A stretch of DNA of 9,407 bases. Source: JAVBKA01 sp031546715 (GTDB lineage Bacteria; Bacillota; Clostridia; Oscillospirales; UBA929). Positions 1 to 7,624 of this stretch are shown piece by piece. The number at the start of each line of letters is the position of its first letter. The first letter of the stretch is position 1. The position numbers and the translations under genes were made by a program. The notes below the pieces were generated by a model that searched no databases, was not told where the DNA came from, and worked only from the letters and a program-made list of their open reading frames with translations. The stretch covers positions 1 to 9,407 of the forward strand of contig JAVBKA010000126.1 of the NCBI GenBank assembly GCA_031546715.1, read 5' to 3'.

Positions 1-32
1 ATTTATTATACTATCAGGAAGTGAGATTGTCA

Positions 33-1304
33 ATGGCTGAGAATGTAATAAAAATAAATCATCTGGAAATAGAAAATGTCAAAAGAGTAAAGGCAGTTAA
101 GCTCGTGCCTTCACCATCTGGACTAACCGTCATCGGCGGTCGCAATAATCAGGGAAAAACCTCTGTCATTGACGCTATAGCATGGGCGTTGGGCGGCGAC
201 CGCTATCGCCCATCTGAGGCGCAGCGTGACGGCTCGGTTGTACCACCATGTATACATATAGTGCTTAGTAACGGTCTAATCGTGGAGCGGCACGGCAAAA
301 ACAGCGAGCTAAAGGTTATCGACCCAAAGGGAAACAAGGGCGGTCAGCAACTTCTTAACGAGTTTGTGGAACAGCTTGCTATAGATTTACCCCGCTTTAT
401 GCAAGCGTCTGGCAAAGATAAGGCAAACACGCTGCTAAAAATTATCGGCGTTGGTGACAAGCTGTATGAGCTGGAGCAGAGGGAGCGGACACTGTACAGC
501 CACCGCCACATTATTGGTCAGATAGCAGACCAAAAGAAGAAATACGCACAGGAAATGCAGACCTTTCCCAATGTTCCCTCTGAGCCTGTGTCCGCTTCTG
601 AGCTTATACGCCGTCAGCAGGACATACTGGCAAAAAACGGCGAAAACCAGCGCAAAAGGGCAAGACTTAACGACCTTGAGACACAGCTTGCCAACCTCGA
701 ACGTGACATAAATGCTCTACTTCAAAAACAGTCCGCCATACTGTCTGACCTTACTATCGCCCGTACTTCCGCAAAGGATTTACATGACGAGACAACGGCA
801 GAGCTGGAGGCGAGCATTCAGAGCATAGATGAGCTAAACCGAAAAATTAGGGCAAATCTTGACAAAGAAAAAGCGGAATCCGATGCACTGGTGCATCAAA
901 ACCAATATGACACACTCACTGCAGAGCTTCTGGCTATACGTGAAGATAAAACTGCGCTGCTAAATAGTGCCAATCTACCTTTATCTGGGCTATCTGTGTC
1001 CGAGGGGGAACTGTTGTATCACGGCAAGGCTTGGGACTGCATGAGCGGTTCAGAACAGCTAAAAATATCAACTGCAATTGTACGTTGCCTAAACCCCAAG
1101 TGCGGCTTTGTGCTTCTTGATAAGCTTGAGCAAATGGACATAGAAACCCTCGAAGAATTTGGCGCATGGCTAGAGACAGAGGGCTTGCAAGCCATTGCGA
1201 CAAGGGTCAGCACAGGGGGCGAGTGCGCAATAGTTATTGAGGACGGTTACGCCCAAGACACTGAAACTACGACACAACCAACGTGGAAAGCAGGTGCATT
1301 TTAG
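33..1304 (+). CDS. SbcC/Rad50-like SMC-type ATPase of phage recombination block
   Basis: This predicted 423-aa protein resembles the short SbcC/RecF-like (AAA_23) ATPases found beside Sak4 and DUF669 genes in Firmicutes phages, where a role in DNA recombination or end processing is assumed. Visible motifs are an N-terminal Walker A GRNNQGKTS (residues 36-44), a central charged region rich in E, K, Q and L (about 135-305) that looks coiled-coil, an ABC-type signature SGSEQ (338-342) and a Walker B strand FVLLDK with D363. The usual glutamate after that aspartate is a lysine here, followed by LEQMD. A GTG at 21 is in frame, but it lies inside the AGGAAGTGAG ribosome site, so ATG 33 is preferred. 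The stop overlaps the next start by one base (TAGTG), showing translational coupling. The fold is confident; the exact function is inferred from neighbours. Confidence 0.85.
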   Translation: MAENVIKINHLEIENVKRVKAVKLVPSPSGLTVIGGRNNQGKTSVIDAIAWALGGDRYRPSEAQRDGSVVPPCIHIVLSNGLIVERHGKNSELKVIDPKGNKGGQQLLNEFVEQLAIDLPRFMQASGKDKANTLLKIIGVGDKLYELEQRERTLYSHRHIIGQIADQKKKYAQEMQTFPNVPSEPVSASELIRRQQDILAKNGENQRKRARLNDLETQLANLERDINALLQKQSAILSDLTIARTSAKDLHDETTAELEASIQSIDELNRKIRANLDKEKAESDALVHQNQYDTLTAELLAIREDKTALLNSANLPLSGLSVSEGELLYHGKAWDCMSGSEQLKISTAIVRCLNPKCGFVLLDKLEQMDIETLEEFGAWLETEGLQAIATRVSTGGECAIVIEDGYAQDTETTTQPTWKAGAF

Positions 1305-2362
1305 TGGAAATAATTCAAGGTAAAATAAAAAGCGCACAAAAAATAGTTGTTTACGGCGTGGAAGGCATAGGCAAGTCAACATTTGCTTCACGTTTTCCAT
1401 CACCTCTATTTATAGACACCGAAGGCAGCACCAAGCACATGGACATATCACGAACGCCTACGCCTAGTAGCTGGACGATGCTTTTAGACCAGGCGCAGTA
1501 CGTCAAAAGAAACCCAACAATCTGTAAAACACTGGTGATTGACACCGCAGACTGGGCGGAGCGCATGTGCGAGCAGACAGTGTGCGCCAAAGCAGGAAAA
1601 GCAGGAATTGAGGACTTCGGTTACGGCAAAGGCTATACATACTTAGGAGATGAGTTCGGCAAGTTGCTGAATTTGTTGCAAGAGGTTATCGCAGTAGGTG
1701 TCAACGTGGTATTTACCGCTCACGCTCAAATGCGAAAGTTTGAACAGCCTGACGAGCTTGGGAGCTATGACCGCTGGGAAATGAAGTTGTCTAAAAAGAC
1801 TGCTCCACTCTTGCGTGAATGGGCGGACATGGTGTTGTTCGTCAACTATGAAACCTATGTGATTAAGTCAGATAACAAGCTTGAAAAGGGCAAGGCGCAA
1901 GGCGGCAAGCGTATTATGCATACCACTCACCATCCATGCTGGGACGCAAAAAACCGCCATGATTTAAAGGATAAGCTGCCTTTTGATTATGGGGAAATAG
2001 CACAGTGCTTCGGTGGTGCATCACAGATTTCTGCGGCAGTGCCTATACAGGAAACTGTCGGTAATATTACGCAAGAAGAGCCAGTTATAACTCAATCCAC
2101 ACCACAAGCAGACCCAACCCCCATTCCTGTTGCACCAACAATAAATTCCAGCGAATGGGATGATATCCCCTCTGCCCTTGCCGACCTGATGAAAACTAAC
2201 AACGTACTTCCCGAGGAAATACGAGCCGTAGTCGCCAAAAAGGGGTACTATCCAGCCAGTATGCCGATTGGAAAATATGACCACAGCTTTATAGATGGTG
2301 TGCTAATTGGTGCATGGGAACAGGTTTTTCAGGCTATAGATAGCGAAAGATTGCCATTTTAA
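1304..2362 (+). CDS. Sak4-like RecA-fold ATP-binding protein (AAA_24 type)
   Basis: The predicted 352-aa protein matches phage nucleotide-binding proteins of the Sak4/AAA_24 group, RecA-like ATPases linked to single-strand annealing and homologous recombination. Walker A is GVEGIGKST (residues 18-26), followed by the family-typical FIDTEGST. Walker B is LVID ending at D80 (TLVIDTADW), and a downstream strand ends in FTAHAQ with H140. The core ends near residue 230. A Pro/Thr-rich linker (about 245-275) leads to a small helical C-terminal region (about 278-345). The GTG at 1304 overlaps the previous stop and has AGGTG seven bases upstream. A GTG at 1283 would add seven residues but has no better ribosome site. 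The DUF669 gene just downstream is the usual partner, which supports a recombination role. Activity as an annealase or recombinase is family knowledge, not shown here. Confidence 0.87.
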   Translation: MEIIQGKIKSAQKIVVYGVEGIGKSTFASRFPSPLFIDTEGSTKHMDISRTPTPSSWTMLLDQAQYVKRNPTICKTLVIDTADWAERMCEQTVCAKAGKAGIEDFGYGKGYTYLGDEFGKLLNLLQEVIAVGVNVVFTAHAQMRKFEQPDELGSYDRWEMKLSKKTAPLLREWADMVLFVNYETYVIKSDNKLEKGKAQGGKRIMHTTHHPCWDAKNRHDLKDKLPFDYGEIAQCFGGASQISAAVPIQETVGNITQEEPVITQSTPQADPTPIPVAPTINSSEWDDIPSALADLMKTNNVLPEEIRAVVAKKGYYPASMPIGKYDHSFIDGVLIGAWEQVFQAIDSERLPF

Positions 2363-2380
2363 TTAAAGGAGTAATTACAT

Positions 2381-2854
2381 ATGACTGATAAAAATACAAC
2401 AACCGCAGGTACCGCCCTAGACTGGGACAGCACCATCGAAAACGACAGCAGCTTCGAGCTACTTCCCGAGGGGGACTACGAATTTACCGTCACCAAATTT
2501 GAACGCTCACGCCATCACGGCAGCGCAAAGCTGCCTGAATGCAACAAAGCAGTGCTAACACTTGAGCTTAAAGGCGCAAACGGCATTAAGGGCGTTATCA
2601 CCCACAATCTTTTTCTGCACAGCTCCACAGAGGGCATGTTATGCGCCTTTTTCGCTGCCATTGGTAGCCGTAAGCATGGAGAACCTCTAAAGATGAACTG
2701 GGATGATGTGCAGTTTGCCAATGGCCGTGCCAAAGTGGGGACAAGGAAATGGAAGGGTGATGACGGCGAGGAACGCTCTTCTAATGAAGTAAAAAAGTTT
2801 TATCCGTCAGAGCTTAAGAAGGCTGTGCAAACCTTTGAGGCTGGGAGGTTTTAG
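2381..2854 (+). CDS. DUF669 family protein, probable phage ssDNA-binding protein
   Basis: This 157-aa acidic protein has the DUF669 layout: an N-terminal LDWDS segment, then LLPEGDYEFTVTKFER (from about residue 27), a strand-rich middle ending in ITHNLFLHSS, a helix around the AIGSRKHG segment and a basic tail. DUF669 proteins are always found in phage replication/recombination blocks and are thought to bind single-stranded DNA with Sak4-type ATPases. Here the gene lies directly after the Sak4-like gene, as expected. AAAGGAG sits nine bases before the ATG, the cleanest ribosome site in the block, which fits high expression of a stoichiometric DNA-binding protein. The function rests on family context; the family call itself is fairly secure. 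Confidence 0.83.
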   Translation: MTDKNTTTAGTALDWDSTIENDSSFELLPEGDYEFTVTKFERSRHHGSAKLPECNKAVLTLELKGANGIKGVITHNLFLHSSTEGMLCAFFAAIGSRKHGEPLKMNWDDVQFANGRAKVGTRKWKGDDGEERSSNEVKKFYPSELKKAVQTFEAGRF

Positions 2855-2856
2855 GT

Positions 2857-4479
2857 GTGCAGCTTCGTCCATATCAGCAAACAGCAAAAGAGCGTGTACA
2901 AGCCGAATGGGCTGACGGCAAGCGGCGCACACTGTTGGTTTTACCCACAGGCACAGGAAAAACCATAGTTTTTTCTAAGCTTGCGGAGGACTGCGTGTGC
3001 AACGGTGAGCGTGTTTTAATCCTCGCTCACCGTGGGGAGCTGCTTGACCAAGCGGCGGACAAGCTGAAGAAGGCTACTGGACTTGGGTGTGCCGTTGAAA
3101 AAGCGGAGGAAACCTCTTTAGATAGCTGGTTTCGTGTCACTGTCGGCTCAGTGCAGTCGCTTATGAGAGAAAAAAGGCTAGCGCAATTTGAGCGTGACCA
3201 TTTTACAACTATTATCGTAGACGAGGCGCACCACTGTCTAAGCGACAGCTATCAGCGTGTTTTAGCTTACTTTAATGAGGCAAATGTGCTTGGCGTTACC
3301 GCAACTCCCGACCGTGGAGATATGAAAAATCTCGGACAGTATTTTGAGTCTCTTGCCTACGAATATACATTACCAAAAGCAATAAAAGAGGGCTATTTAT
3401 CCCCCATTAAGGCGCAAACAATACCCCTAAAGCTAGACTTGTCAGGCGTTTCCCAACAGGCGGGCGACTTTAAGGCGTCCGACATCGGCTCTGCCCTAGA
3501 CCCATATTTATATCAAATAGCGGGGGAAATGTCCAAGGTCTGCCATGACCGCAAAACAGTGGTATTTCTGCCTCTTGTTAAAACAAGTCAAAAATTTCGG
3601 GATGTTCTGAATACTATGGGCTTTAACGCCGCAGAAGTCAACGGTGACAGCACAGACAGGGCGCAGGTGCTTGCCGACTTTGAGGGTGGACGTTATAACG
3701 TGCTGTGCAACTCTATGTTACTCACCGAGGGGTGGGATTGTCCGCAGGTTGACTGCATCGTGGTACTGCGACCAACGAAAATTCGTAGCCTGTATAGTCA
3801 AATGGTGGGGCGTGGCACACGGCTGTACCCCGACAAAGAGTATCTTCTGCTACTGGATTTTCTCTGGCACACAGAGCGACATGAACTGTGTCATCCAGCA
3901 CATTTAATATGCGAGAGCGAAGAAATAGCGCAAAAAGTCACCGAAGCGATTGAAGCCGCAGGCTGTCCAGTAGACGTTGAATCCGCTGAAAAGCAAGCAT
4001 GTGAGGACGCTGTCATAGCCCGTGAGGAAGCGTTGGCTAAGAGGCTTGACGAGATGAAAAAACGCAAGCGTCAGCTAGTTGACCCCTTGCAGTTTGAACT
4101 TAGTATTCAAGCCGAGGATTTAGTGGGTTATGTTCCTACATTCGGGTGGGAAATGGACATGCCGACAGCGAAACAGATAGCCGCCCTTGAAAAAATGGGG
4201 ATATTCCCTGACGAGGTGGACTGTGCAGGCAAGGCCGCAAAACTACTGGACAGACTGCAAAAACGCCGTTCTGAGGGGCTTACTACGGCAAAACAAATAC
4301 GATTGCTTGAAAGCAGGGGCTTTCAGCATGTAGGCACATGGGAGTTTACAGCAGCTCGTAACCTCATTGACCGCATAGCTGCCAACGGCTGGCGAGTACC
4401 TTACGACATCACCCCCTCTGCATACATACCAAGCGGAAAGGTTGCTGAGCCAGCATGGACGACCTCCGCCCACTATTAG
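2857..4479 (+). CDS. Superfamily 2 DEAD/DEAH-box helicase
   Basis: The 540-aa protein shows a full set of SF2 helicase motifs: Q-like LRPYQ at the N-terminus, motif I PTGTGKT (30-36), Ia LILAHRGELLDQ, motif II DEAH (122-125), motif III TATP (148-151), motif V around LLTEGWDCP, and motif VI QMVGRGTR (315-322). It should use ATP to unwind or translocate on DNA during phage replication or recombination. The C-terminal part (about 435-520) is not core helicase. It carries two similar units, each beginning TAKQI (437 and 477) followed by L-E-x-x-G and a run ending in an LLDR/LIDR segment. The GTG start has GGGAGG eight bases upstream and lies two bases after the DUF669 stop. The 3' end overlaps the primase-helicase gene by 25 bases. 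The family call is secure; the substrate is unknown. Confidence 0.93.
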   Translation: MQLRPYQQTAKERVQAEWADGKRRTLLVLPTGTGKTIVFSKLAEDCVCNGERVLILAHRGELLDQAADKLKKATGLGCAVEKAEETSLDSWFRVTVGSVQSLMREKRLAQFERDHFTTIIVDEAHHCLSDSYQRVLAYFNEANVLGVTATPDRGDMKNLGQYFESLAYEYTLPKAIKEGYLSPIKAQTIPLKLDLSGVSQQAGDFKASDIGSALDPYLYQIAGEMSKVCHDRKTVVFLPLVKTSQKFRDVLNTMGFNAAEVNGDSTDRAQVLADFEGGRYNVLCNSMLLTEGWDCPQVDCIVVLRPTKIRSLYSQMVGRGTRLYPDKEYLLLLDFLWHTERHELCHPAHLICESEEIAQKVTEAIEAAGCPVDVESAEKQACEDAVIAREEALAKRLDEMKKRKRQLVDPLQFELSIQAEDLVGYVPTFGWEMDMPTAKQIAALEKMGIFPDEVDCAGKAAKLLDRLQKRRSEGLTTAKQIRLLESRGFQHVGTWEFTAARNLIDRIAANGWRVPYDITPSAYIPSGKVAEPAWTTSAHY

Positions 4480-6533
4480 ACTACATAGACCCTGCAAAAC
4501 TAGATTACAGCCAGTGGCTAAGCGTTGGTATGGCTCTCAAAACAGAGGGCTATACCGCCTCAGACTGGGACAGTTGGAGCAGACGTGATGCAAGCCGTTA
4601 CCATGCTGGCGAATGCTTTAAAAAGTGGGATTCATTTCAAGGCGTGGCAACACCAGTCAAGGGCGGCACGTTGGTTCAATTAGCTAAGGAGCATGGATTT
4701 ATGCCCAAGCAAGGGGGTTATTCTTTGGATTGGAATGACACAATAGGAACTCGTGAAGCTCGTGGTGCTGCCATCGGCTGCCTAAATGAGCATAAAAATC
4801 ATATAGTTGTAGAAAAATTGTGGCTTGAAGGGCAGGACGTCACTCAGCCAACGATATGGAATCCTGCACAGCAAATAATCCGCTATCTAAGTACATTATT
4901 TGATAAATCCGAAAAGGTCGGTTATGTCACCGAAGCTTGGGAGCAGGACGGCAAATACTTGCCCACGAAGGGTTGCAGTGACCGCACTCAAGAGCAGCTT
5001 ATCGCCTCATTTAACAAATACGGCGATGATATTGGGGCTACTCTGGGGGATTATAACAAAGCCGTGGGTGCATGGGTTCGTTTCAACCCATTGGACGGTA
5101 ACGGGGTTAAAAATGAGAACGTCACCGCCTTTCGTTATGCCCTAGTTGAATCTGATAGTATGACCATTGATAAGCAAAACGCCATGATACGCCAATTGGA
5201 GTTGCCCGTTGCGTGTTTGGTGCATTCAGGGGGCAAGAGCCTCCACGCAATTGTTCGTATAGACGCTCCCGATTACGAAGAGTACCGCAAGCGTGTAGAT
5301 TTTCTCTATAACGTGTGCAAGAAAAACGGCTTTGCAATAGACAGCCAGAACCGCAACCCTTCACGGCTGTCACGTCTGCCCGGGGTTTCCCGTGGCGAAA
5401 ATAAGCAGTTTATTGTAGATACTAACTTTGGAAAACCCTCTTGGCAAGAGTGGCAGACTTGGATTGAAGCCGCTAATGACGATTTACCCGAACCTGAAAG
5501 CATGGCCAGCGTTTGGGACTGTCTTCCCGACCTGTCGCCACCGCTGATTGACGGCATATTACGGCAAGGACATAAAATGTTACTTGCAGGACCGTCAAAA
5601 GCGGGCAAGTCCTATGCGCTGATTGAGCTGTGTTGTGCAATTGCCGAGGGGCGCAAGTGGCTGAGTTGGCAGTGCGCTCAAGGTCGGGTGCTGTACGTAA
5701 ATCTTGAGCTTGACCGTGCAAGCTGTCTGCATCGTTTTAAGGACGTGTACACCGCCTTGGGCTGGCAACCTAAAAACATCGACTGTATCGACATTTGGAA
5801 TCTTCGTGGCAAGTCCGTCCCGATGGACAAGCTCGCCCCAAAGTTAATACGCAGAGCGCATAGAAAAAACTATACCGCAATTATCATCGACCCTATCTAC
5901 AAAGTCATCACAGGCGATGAAAACAGTGCCGACCAGATGGCTCATTTCTGTAACCAGTTTGACCATGTCTGCAACGAGTTAGGCGCAGCGGTTATCTACT
6001 GTCATCACCACTCAAAAGGCTCACAAGGCGCAAAGCGCAGCATGGATAGAGCGTCAGGCTCAGGCGTGTTCGCACGTGACCCCGATGTGCTGATTGACCT
6101 TATCGAGCTTGAGCTTACCGAGGCGATTCTTGAGCAGGAGGAGAACAAAAGAGCAAGTACCGCATGGCGAATTGAAGGTACGCTGCGAGAGTTTCCGAAG
6201 TTTGCGCCTGTGAATTTGTGGTTTGATTACCCTGTACATAGGGTTGATACTGTTGGCGTGTTGGCGGATATTGATGCTGATGGGGCTGATGCGCCGTGGG
6301 CAAGAGCAACTAAAAAGCGCAAAAATAAAGCTATATCTGAGCGAAAAGACAAAAATCGAGAGCTTGAGAATGCTATAAATTCATGCGATTTCGGAAGTCC
6401 CCCAACAAAAAAACAGCTTGCACAATACCTAGGTATCACCGAGCGGTCAGTTTTTGACAGGGTAAAAGCTCATGGCTGTTATATGTTTGATAAGAATAAT
6501 GGCGGCGTAATCATGAAAGTTGAACCCCGTTAA
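4455..6533 (+). CDS. Primase-helicase fusion: PriCT-2, AEP-like domain, RepA-like ATPase, C-terminal HTH
   Basis: This 692-aa protein looks like the main replication initiator. Residues about 5-85 resemble PriCT-2 (WLSVGMALKTEG, then a KKWDSF segment). Residues about 130-340 carry what look like archaeo-eukaryotic primase motifs: E-S-D (232-234), GGKSLHA with H264, and D296 followed by NPSRLSRLPG. Residues about 365-590 form a RecA-fold RepA-like helicase: Walker A GPSKAGKS (379-386), Walker B IIID ending at D479, an HHHSKG block from 517 and a conserved RASGSGVFARDPD segment. The last 50 residues contain a helix-turn-helix (LAQYLGITERSVFDRV). It could unwind DNA and make primers, relying on the host polymerase, since no phage polymerase gene is visible here. 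The start overlaps the helicase gene and its ribosome site is weak, so coupling is likely. The ATPase call is secure; the AEP assignment is probable. Confidence 0.85.
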   Translation: MDDLRPLLDYIDPAKLDYSQWLSVGMALKTEGYTASDWDSWSRRDASRYHAGECFKKWDSFQGVATPVKGGTLVQLAKEHGFMPKQGGYSLDWNDTIGTREARGAAIGCLNEHKNHIVVEKLWLEGQDVTQPTIWNPAQQIIRYLSTLFDKSEKVGYVTEAWEQDGKYLPTKGCSDRTQEQLIASFNKYGDDIGATLGDYNKAVGAWVRFNPLDGNGVKNENVTAFRYALVESDSMTIDKQNAMIRQLELPVACLVHSGGKSLHAIVRIDAPDYEEYRKRVDFLYNVCKKNGFAIDSQNRNPSRLSRLPGVSRGENKQFIVDTNFGKPSWQEWQTWIEAANDDLPEPESMASVWDCLPDLSPPLIDGILRQGHKMLLAGPSKAGKSYALIELCCAIAEGRKWLSWQCAQGRVLYVNLELDRASCLHRFKDVYTALGWQPKNIDCIDIWNLRGKSVPMDKLAPKLIRRAHRKNYTAIIIDPIYKVITGDENSADQMAHFCNQFDHVCNELGAAVIYCHHHSKGSQGAKRSMDRASGSGVFARDPDVLIDLIELELTEAILEQEENKRASTAWRIEGTLREFPKFAPVNLWFDYPVHRVDTVGVLADIDADGADAPWARATKKRKNKAISERKDKNRELENAINSCDFGSPPTKKQLAQYLGITERSVFDRVKAHGCYMFDKNNGGVIMKVEPR

Positions 6534-6536
6534 TTA

Positions 6537-6584
6537 CGGAAAGCACCATGTTTTAATGGTTCGTTCCAATGCGGAAAGCACCAT
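6537..6584 (+). repeat. Pair of 13-bp direct repeats CGGAAAGCACCAT
   Basis: CGGAAAGCACCAT occurs exactly at 6537-6549 and again at 6572-6584, start to start 35 bases. The spacing is a bit over three helical turns, so a protein could bind both copies on roughly the same DNA face. The second copy runs straight into the AT-rich segment. They may be iteron-like initiator sites or an operator. Confidence 0.7.
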
Positions 6585-6610
6585 TATATAAATATAACAC
6601 TTCGCGTTCC

Positions 6611-6673
6611 GTCACATGTGTGTACGGTAGGTGACCACGCTAGGGACGTGGTCACCCCTACCACACATATGAC
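6611..6673. repeat. Long imperfect inverted repeat (hairpin)
   Basis: The inner arms GGTGACCACG (6630-6639) and CGTGGTCACC (6647-6656) are perfect complements around a 7-base loop. Beyond small bulges, the outer arms GTCACATGTGTG (6611-6622) and CACACATATGAC (6662-6673) pair with one mismatch. No T tract follows on either strand, so it is not a standard intrinsic terminator. Possible roles are a primase start site, an initiator-binding structure or a regulatory hairpin ahead of the resolvase gene. Confidence 0.7.
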
Positions 6674-6714
6674 AGATGACAAACAAAACTTTAAAAACTG
6701 AAAGTTGGTAAAAT

Positions 6715-7113
6715 ATGTCTACCTCCTTTTTTATGCACATGTTGCCACCTACCACAACACATCAGCAAAAAAAGGTCACTGTCCGAAATGGCAAGCCTGT
6801 GTTCTACGAACCTGACGACCTAAAGTCGGCACGCAGTAAGCTGATGGCGCATCTTGGTAAGCACGTGCCGGAGACGCCGTTCAGCAAAGGCGTTAGGTTG
6901 GTAGTGAAGTGGTGCTTTCCGCTTTCGGGAAAACACCACGATGGTGAATACAAAACCACGAAGCCAGACACCGACAACCTCCAAAAGCTGCTCAAAGACT
7001 GTATGACTGCCCAAGGCTTCTGGGTGGACGATGCACTTGTCGCTAGCGAAATTGTTGAGAAGTTTTGGTCAACGGTACCTGGGATTTTTTTGTGTGTGCA
7101 GGAGCTTGAGTAA
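6715..7113 (+). CDS. rusA: RusA family Holliday junction resolvase
   Basis: This 132-aa protein is a RusA-type crossover junction endodeoxyribonuclease, which cuts four-way DNA junctions as a Mg-dependent dimer and clears branched DNA before packaging. The family core KPDTDNLQKLLKD supplies the acidic residues D85 and D87, and FWVDDALV supplies D105/D106, matching the catalytic aspartates of the family. The N-terminal segment (MLPPTTTHQQ, then NGKPVFYEP) and the KWCFP strand (65-69) fit phage members, and the length is normal. The ribosome site before ATG 6715 is poor. In-frame ATG codons at 6733 and 6739 follow a pyrimidine run and look worse. The gene lies after the putative origin region and before the late regulator, a common position. 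The gene also carries, within the KWCFP codons, an inverted copy of the repeat found upstream. Confidence 0.93.
   Translation: MSTSFFMHMLPPTTTHQQKKVTVRNGKPVFYEPDDLKSARSKLMAHLGKHVPETPFSKGVRLVVKWCFPLSGKHHDGEYKTTKPDTDNLQKLLKDCMTAQGFWVDDALVASEIVEKFWSTVPGIFLCVQELE
6910..6922 (-). repeat. Third, inverted copy of the GCGGAAAGCACCA repeat inside rusA
   Basis: The reverse complement of 6910-6922 reads GCGGAAAGCACCA, identical over 13 bases to 6571-6583 upstream. It lies in the codons for the KWCFP strand of the resolvase. An exact 13-base match in a window this size is unlikely by chance, but coding constraint on the conserved strand weakens the case for function. Confidence 0.45.
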
Positions 7114-7160
7114 ATTAACATACTTTTGGATGTTTAAAATGATGTGAGGAAGTGTAAACC

Positions 7161-7583
7161 ATGACGATAGATAAAATAAAGGTTTTTCTTAAACAAGCAT
7201 TGAGCCTAAGGCGAGAGATTGTCGGACAGCAGGAACGTCTTGCTATGCTAAAATCGGCTATGACTTCACCTAGGGGTACTATGTGGAGTACACTAAAGAC
7301 TTTTACAGGCGTTGGCAGTGACCCGTTGGGGGACGCTGTGGTAAAGAAAATAGGGCTAGAGGTCGCCATTGAGCAGGACATAGCAAAATTGTCAGCTGTG
7401 GTGCTAGCAATTGAACAGGCAGTAGAAGGGTTGGAGGATTCCGCAGAGCGTGAGGTGTTACGACTTCGGTATCTAAATGGGCTGAGTTGGGAAAGGGTGG
7501 CGAAACGCATGGGGTACAGTAAAGACCGAGTTTTTCAAATTCATAGACAAGCAATAATAAGACTACAGTACATTACAGTTTAA
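7161..7583 (+). CDS. Sigma-70 region 4-like / ArpU-DUF1492-type phage transcriptional regulator
   Basis: The predicted 140-aa protein has an N-terminal half of charged helices (about 1-95, with LRREIVGQQERLAML and a later LEVAIEQDIAKL) and a C-terminal helix-turn-helix resembling sigma factor region 4: residues about 97-135 read LRLRYLNGLSWERVAKRMGY, followed by SKDRVFQIHRQAI. Such proteins sit between replication and packaging genes in Firmicutes phages and are thought to activate late transcription, as proposed for ArpU. The position here, after the resolvase gene and before terminase, fits. GAGGA lies ten bases upstream of ATG. Gene 3' end is followed by a strand switch at 7584-7624 with no clear terminator. 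The fold is confident; the late-activator role is inferred. Confidence 0.8.
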   Translation: MTIDKIKVFLKQALSLRREIVGQQERLAMLKSAMTSPRGTMWSTLKTFTGVGSDPLGDAVVKKIGLEVAIEQDIAKLSAVVLAIEQAVEGLEDSAEREVLRLRYLNGLSWERVAKRMGYSKDRVFQIHRQAIIRLQYITV

Positions 7584-7624
7584 ATGTGGTATAGTGGTAA
7601 AAACGAAATAGTACAAAGTTCACC

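Larger units (their letters stand above)
6534..6714 (+). other. Non-coding control region, candidate replication origin
   Basis: This 181-base gap is the only sizeable non-coding stretch between the early operon and the late regulator. It holds, in order, two copies of CGGAAAGCACCAT 35 bases apart, an AT-rich run (about 6583-6600) and a long imperfect hairpin (6611-6673). Repeats, an easily melted segment and a hairpin next to a primase-helicase gene are typical of phage and plasmid origins, so an origin is a fair inference. The alternative is a control region for the resolvase gene: TATAAA at 6587-6592 is a plausible -10 box, with a poor -35 (TTCCAA, 17 bases upstream). I see no convincing small gene here. 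Confidence 0.4.

Noticed and set aside
21..32. GTG at 21 as the start of the SbcC-like gene
   Set aside because: It lies within the ribosome site that is correctly spaced for ATG 33, and the added residues match nothing.
6611..6673. Hairpin as an intrinsic terminator of the early operon
   Set aside because: The stem is strong, but no T tract follows on either strand.
7083..7094. Run of seven T in rusA as a slippage or frameshift site
   Set aside because: It lies ten codons from the normal stop, and no conserved domain continues in another frame.
7124..7138. Small inverted repeat AACAT...ATGTT upstream of the regulator gene as an operator
   Set aside because: Five-base arms in AT-rich DNA are expected by chance and no promoter is evident around them.
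7115..7510. 131-codon minus-strand open frame opposite the regulator gene
   Set aside because: The + strand frame has a good ribosome site and a helix-turn-helix; the minus frame is serine/threonine-rich shadow.
7585..7600. Extended -10-like TGTGGTATAGT just after the regulator gene, as a late promoter
   Set aside because: No acceptable -35 box at 16-18 bases, and the next 600 bases are on the opposite strand. An activator-dependent promoter cannot be excluded, but the sequence alone does not support it.
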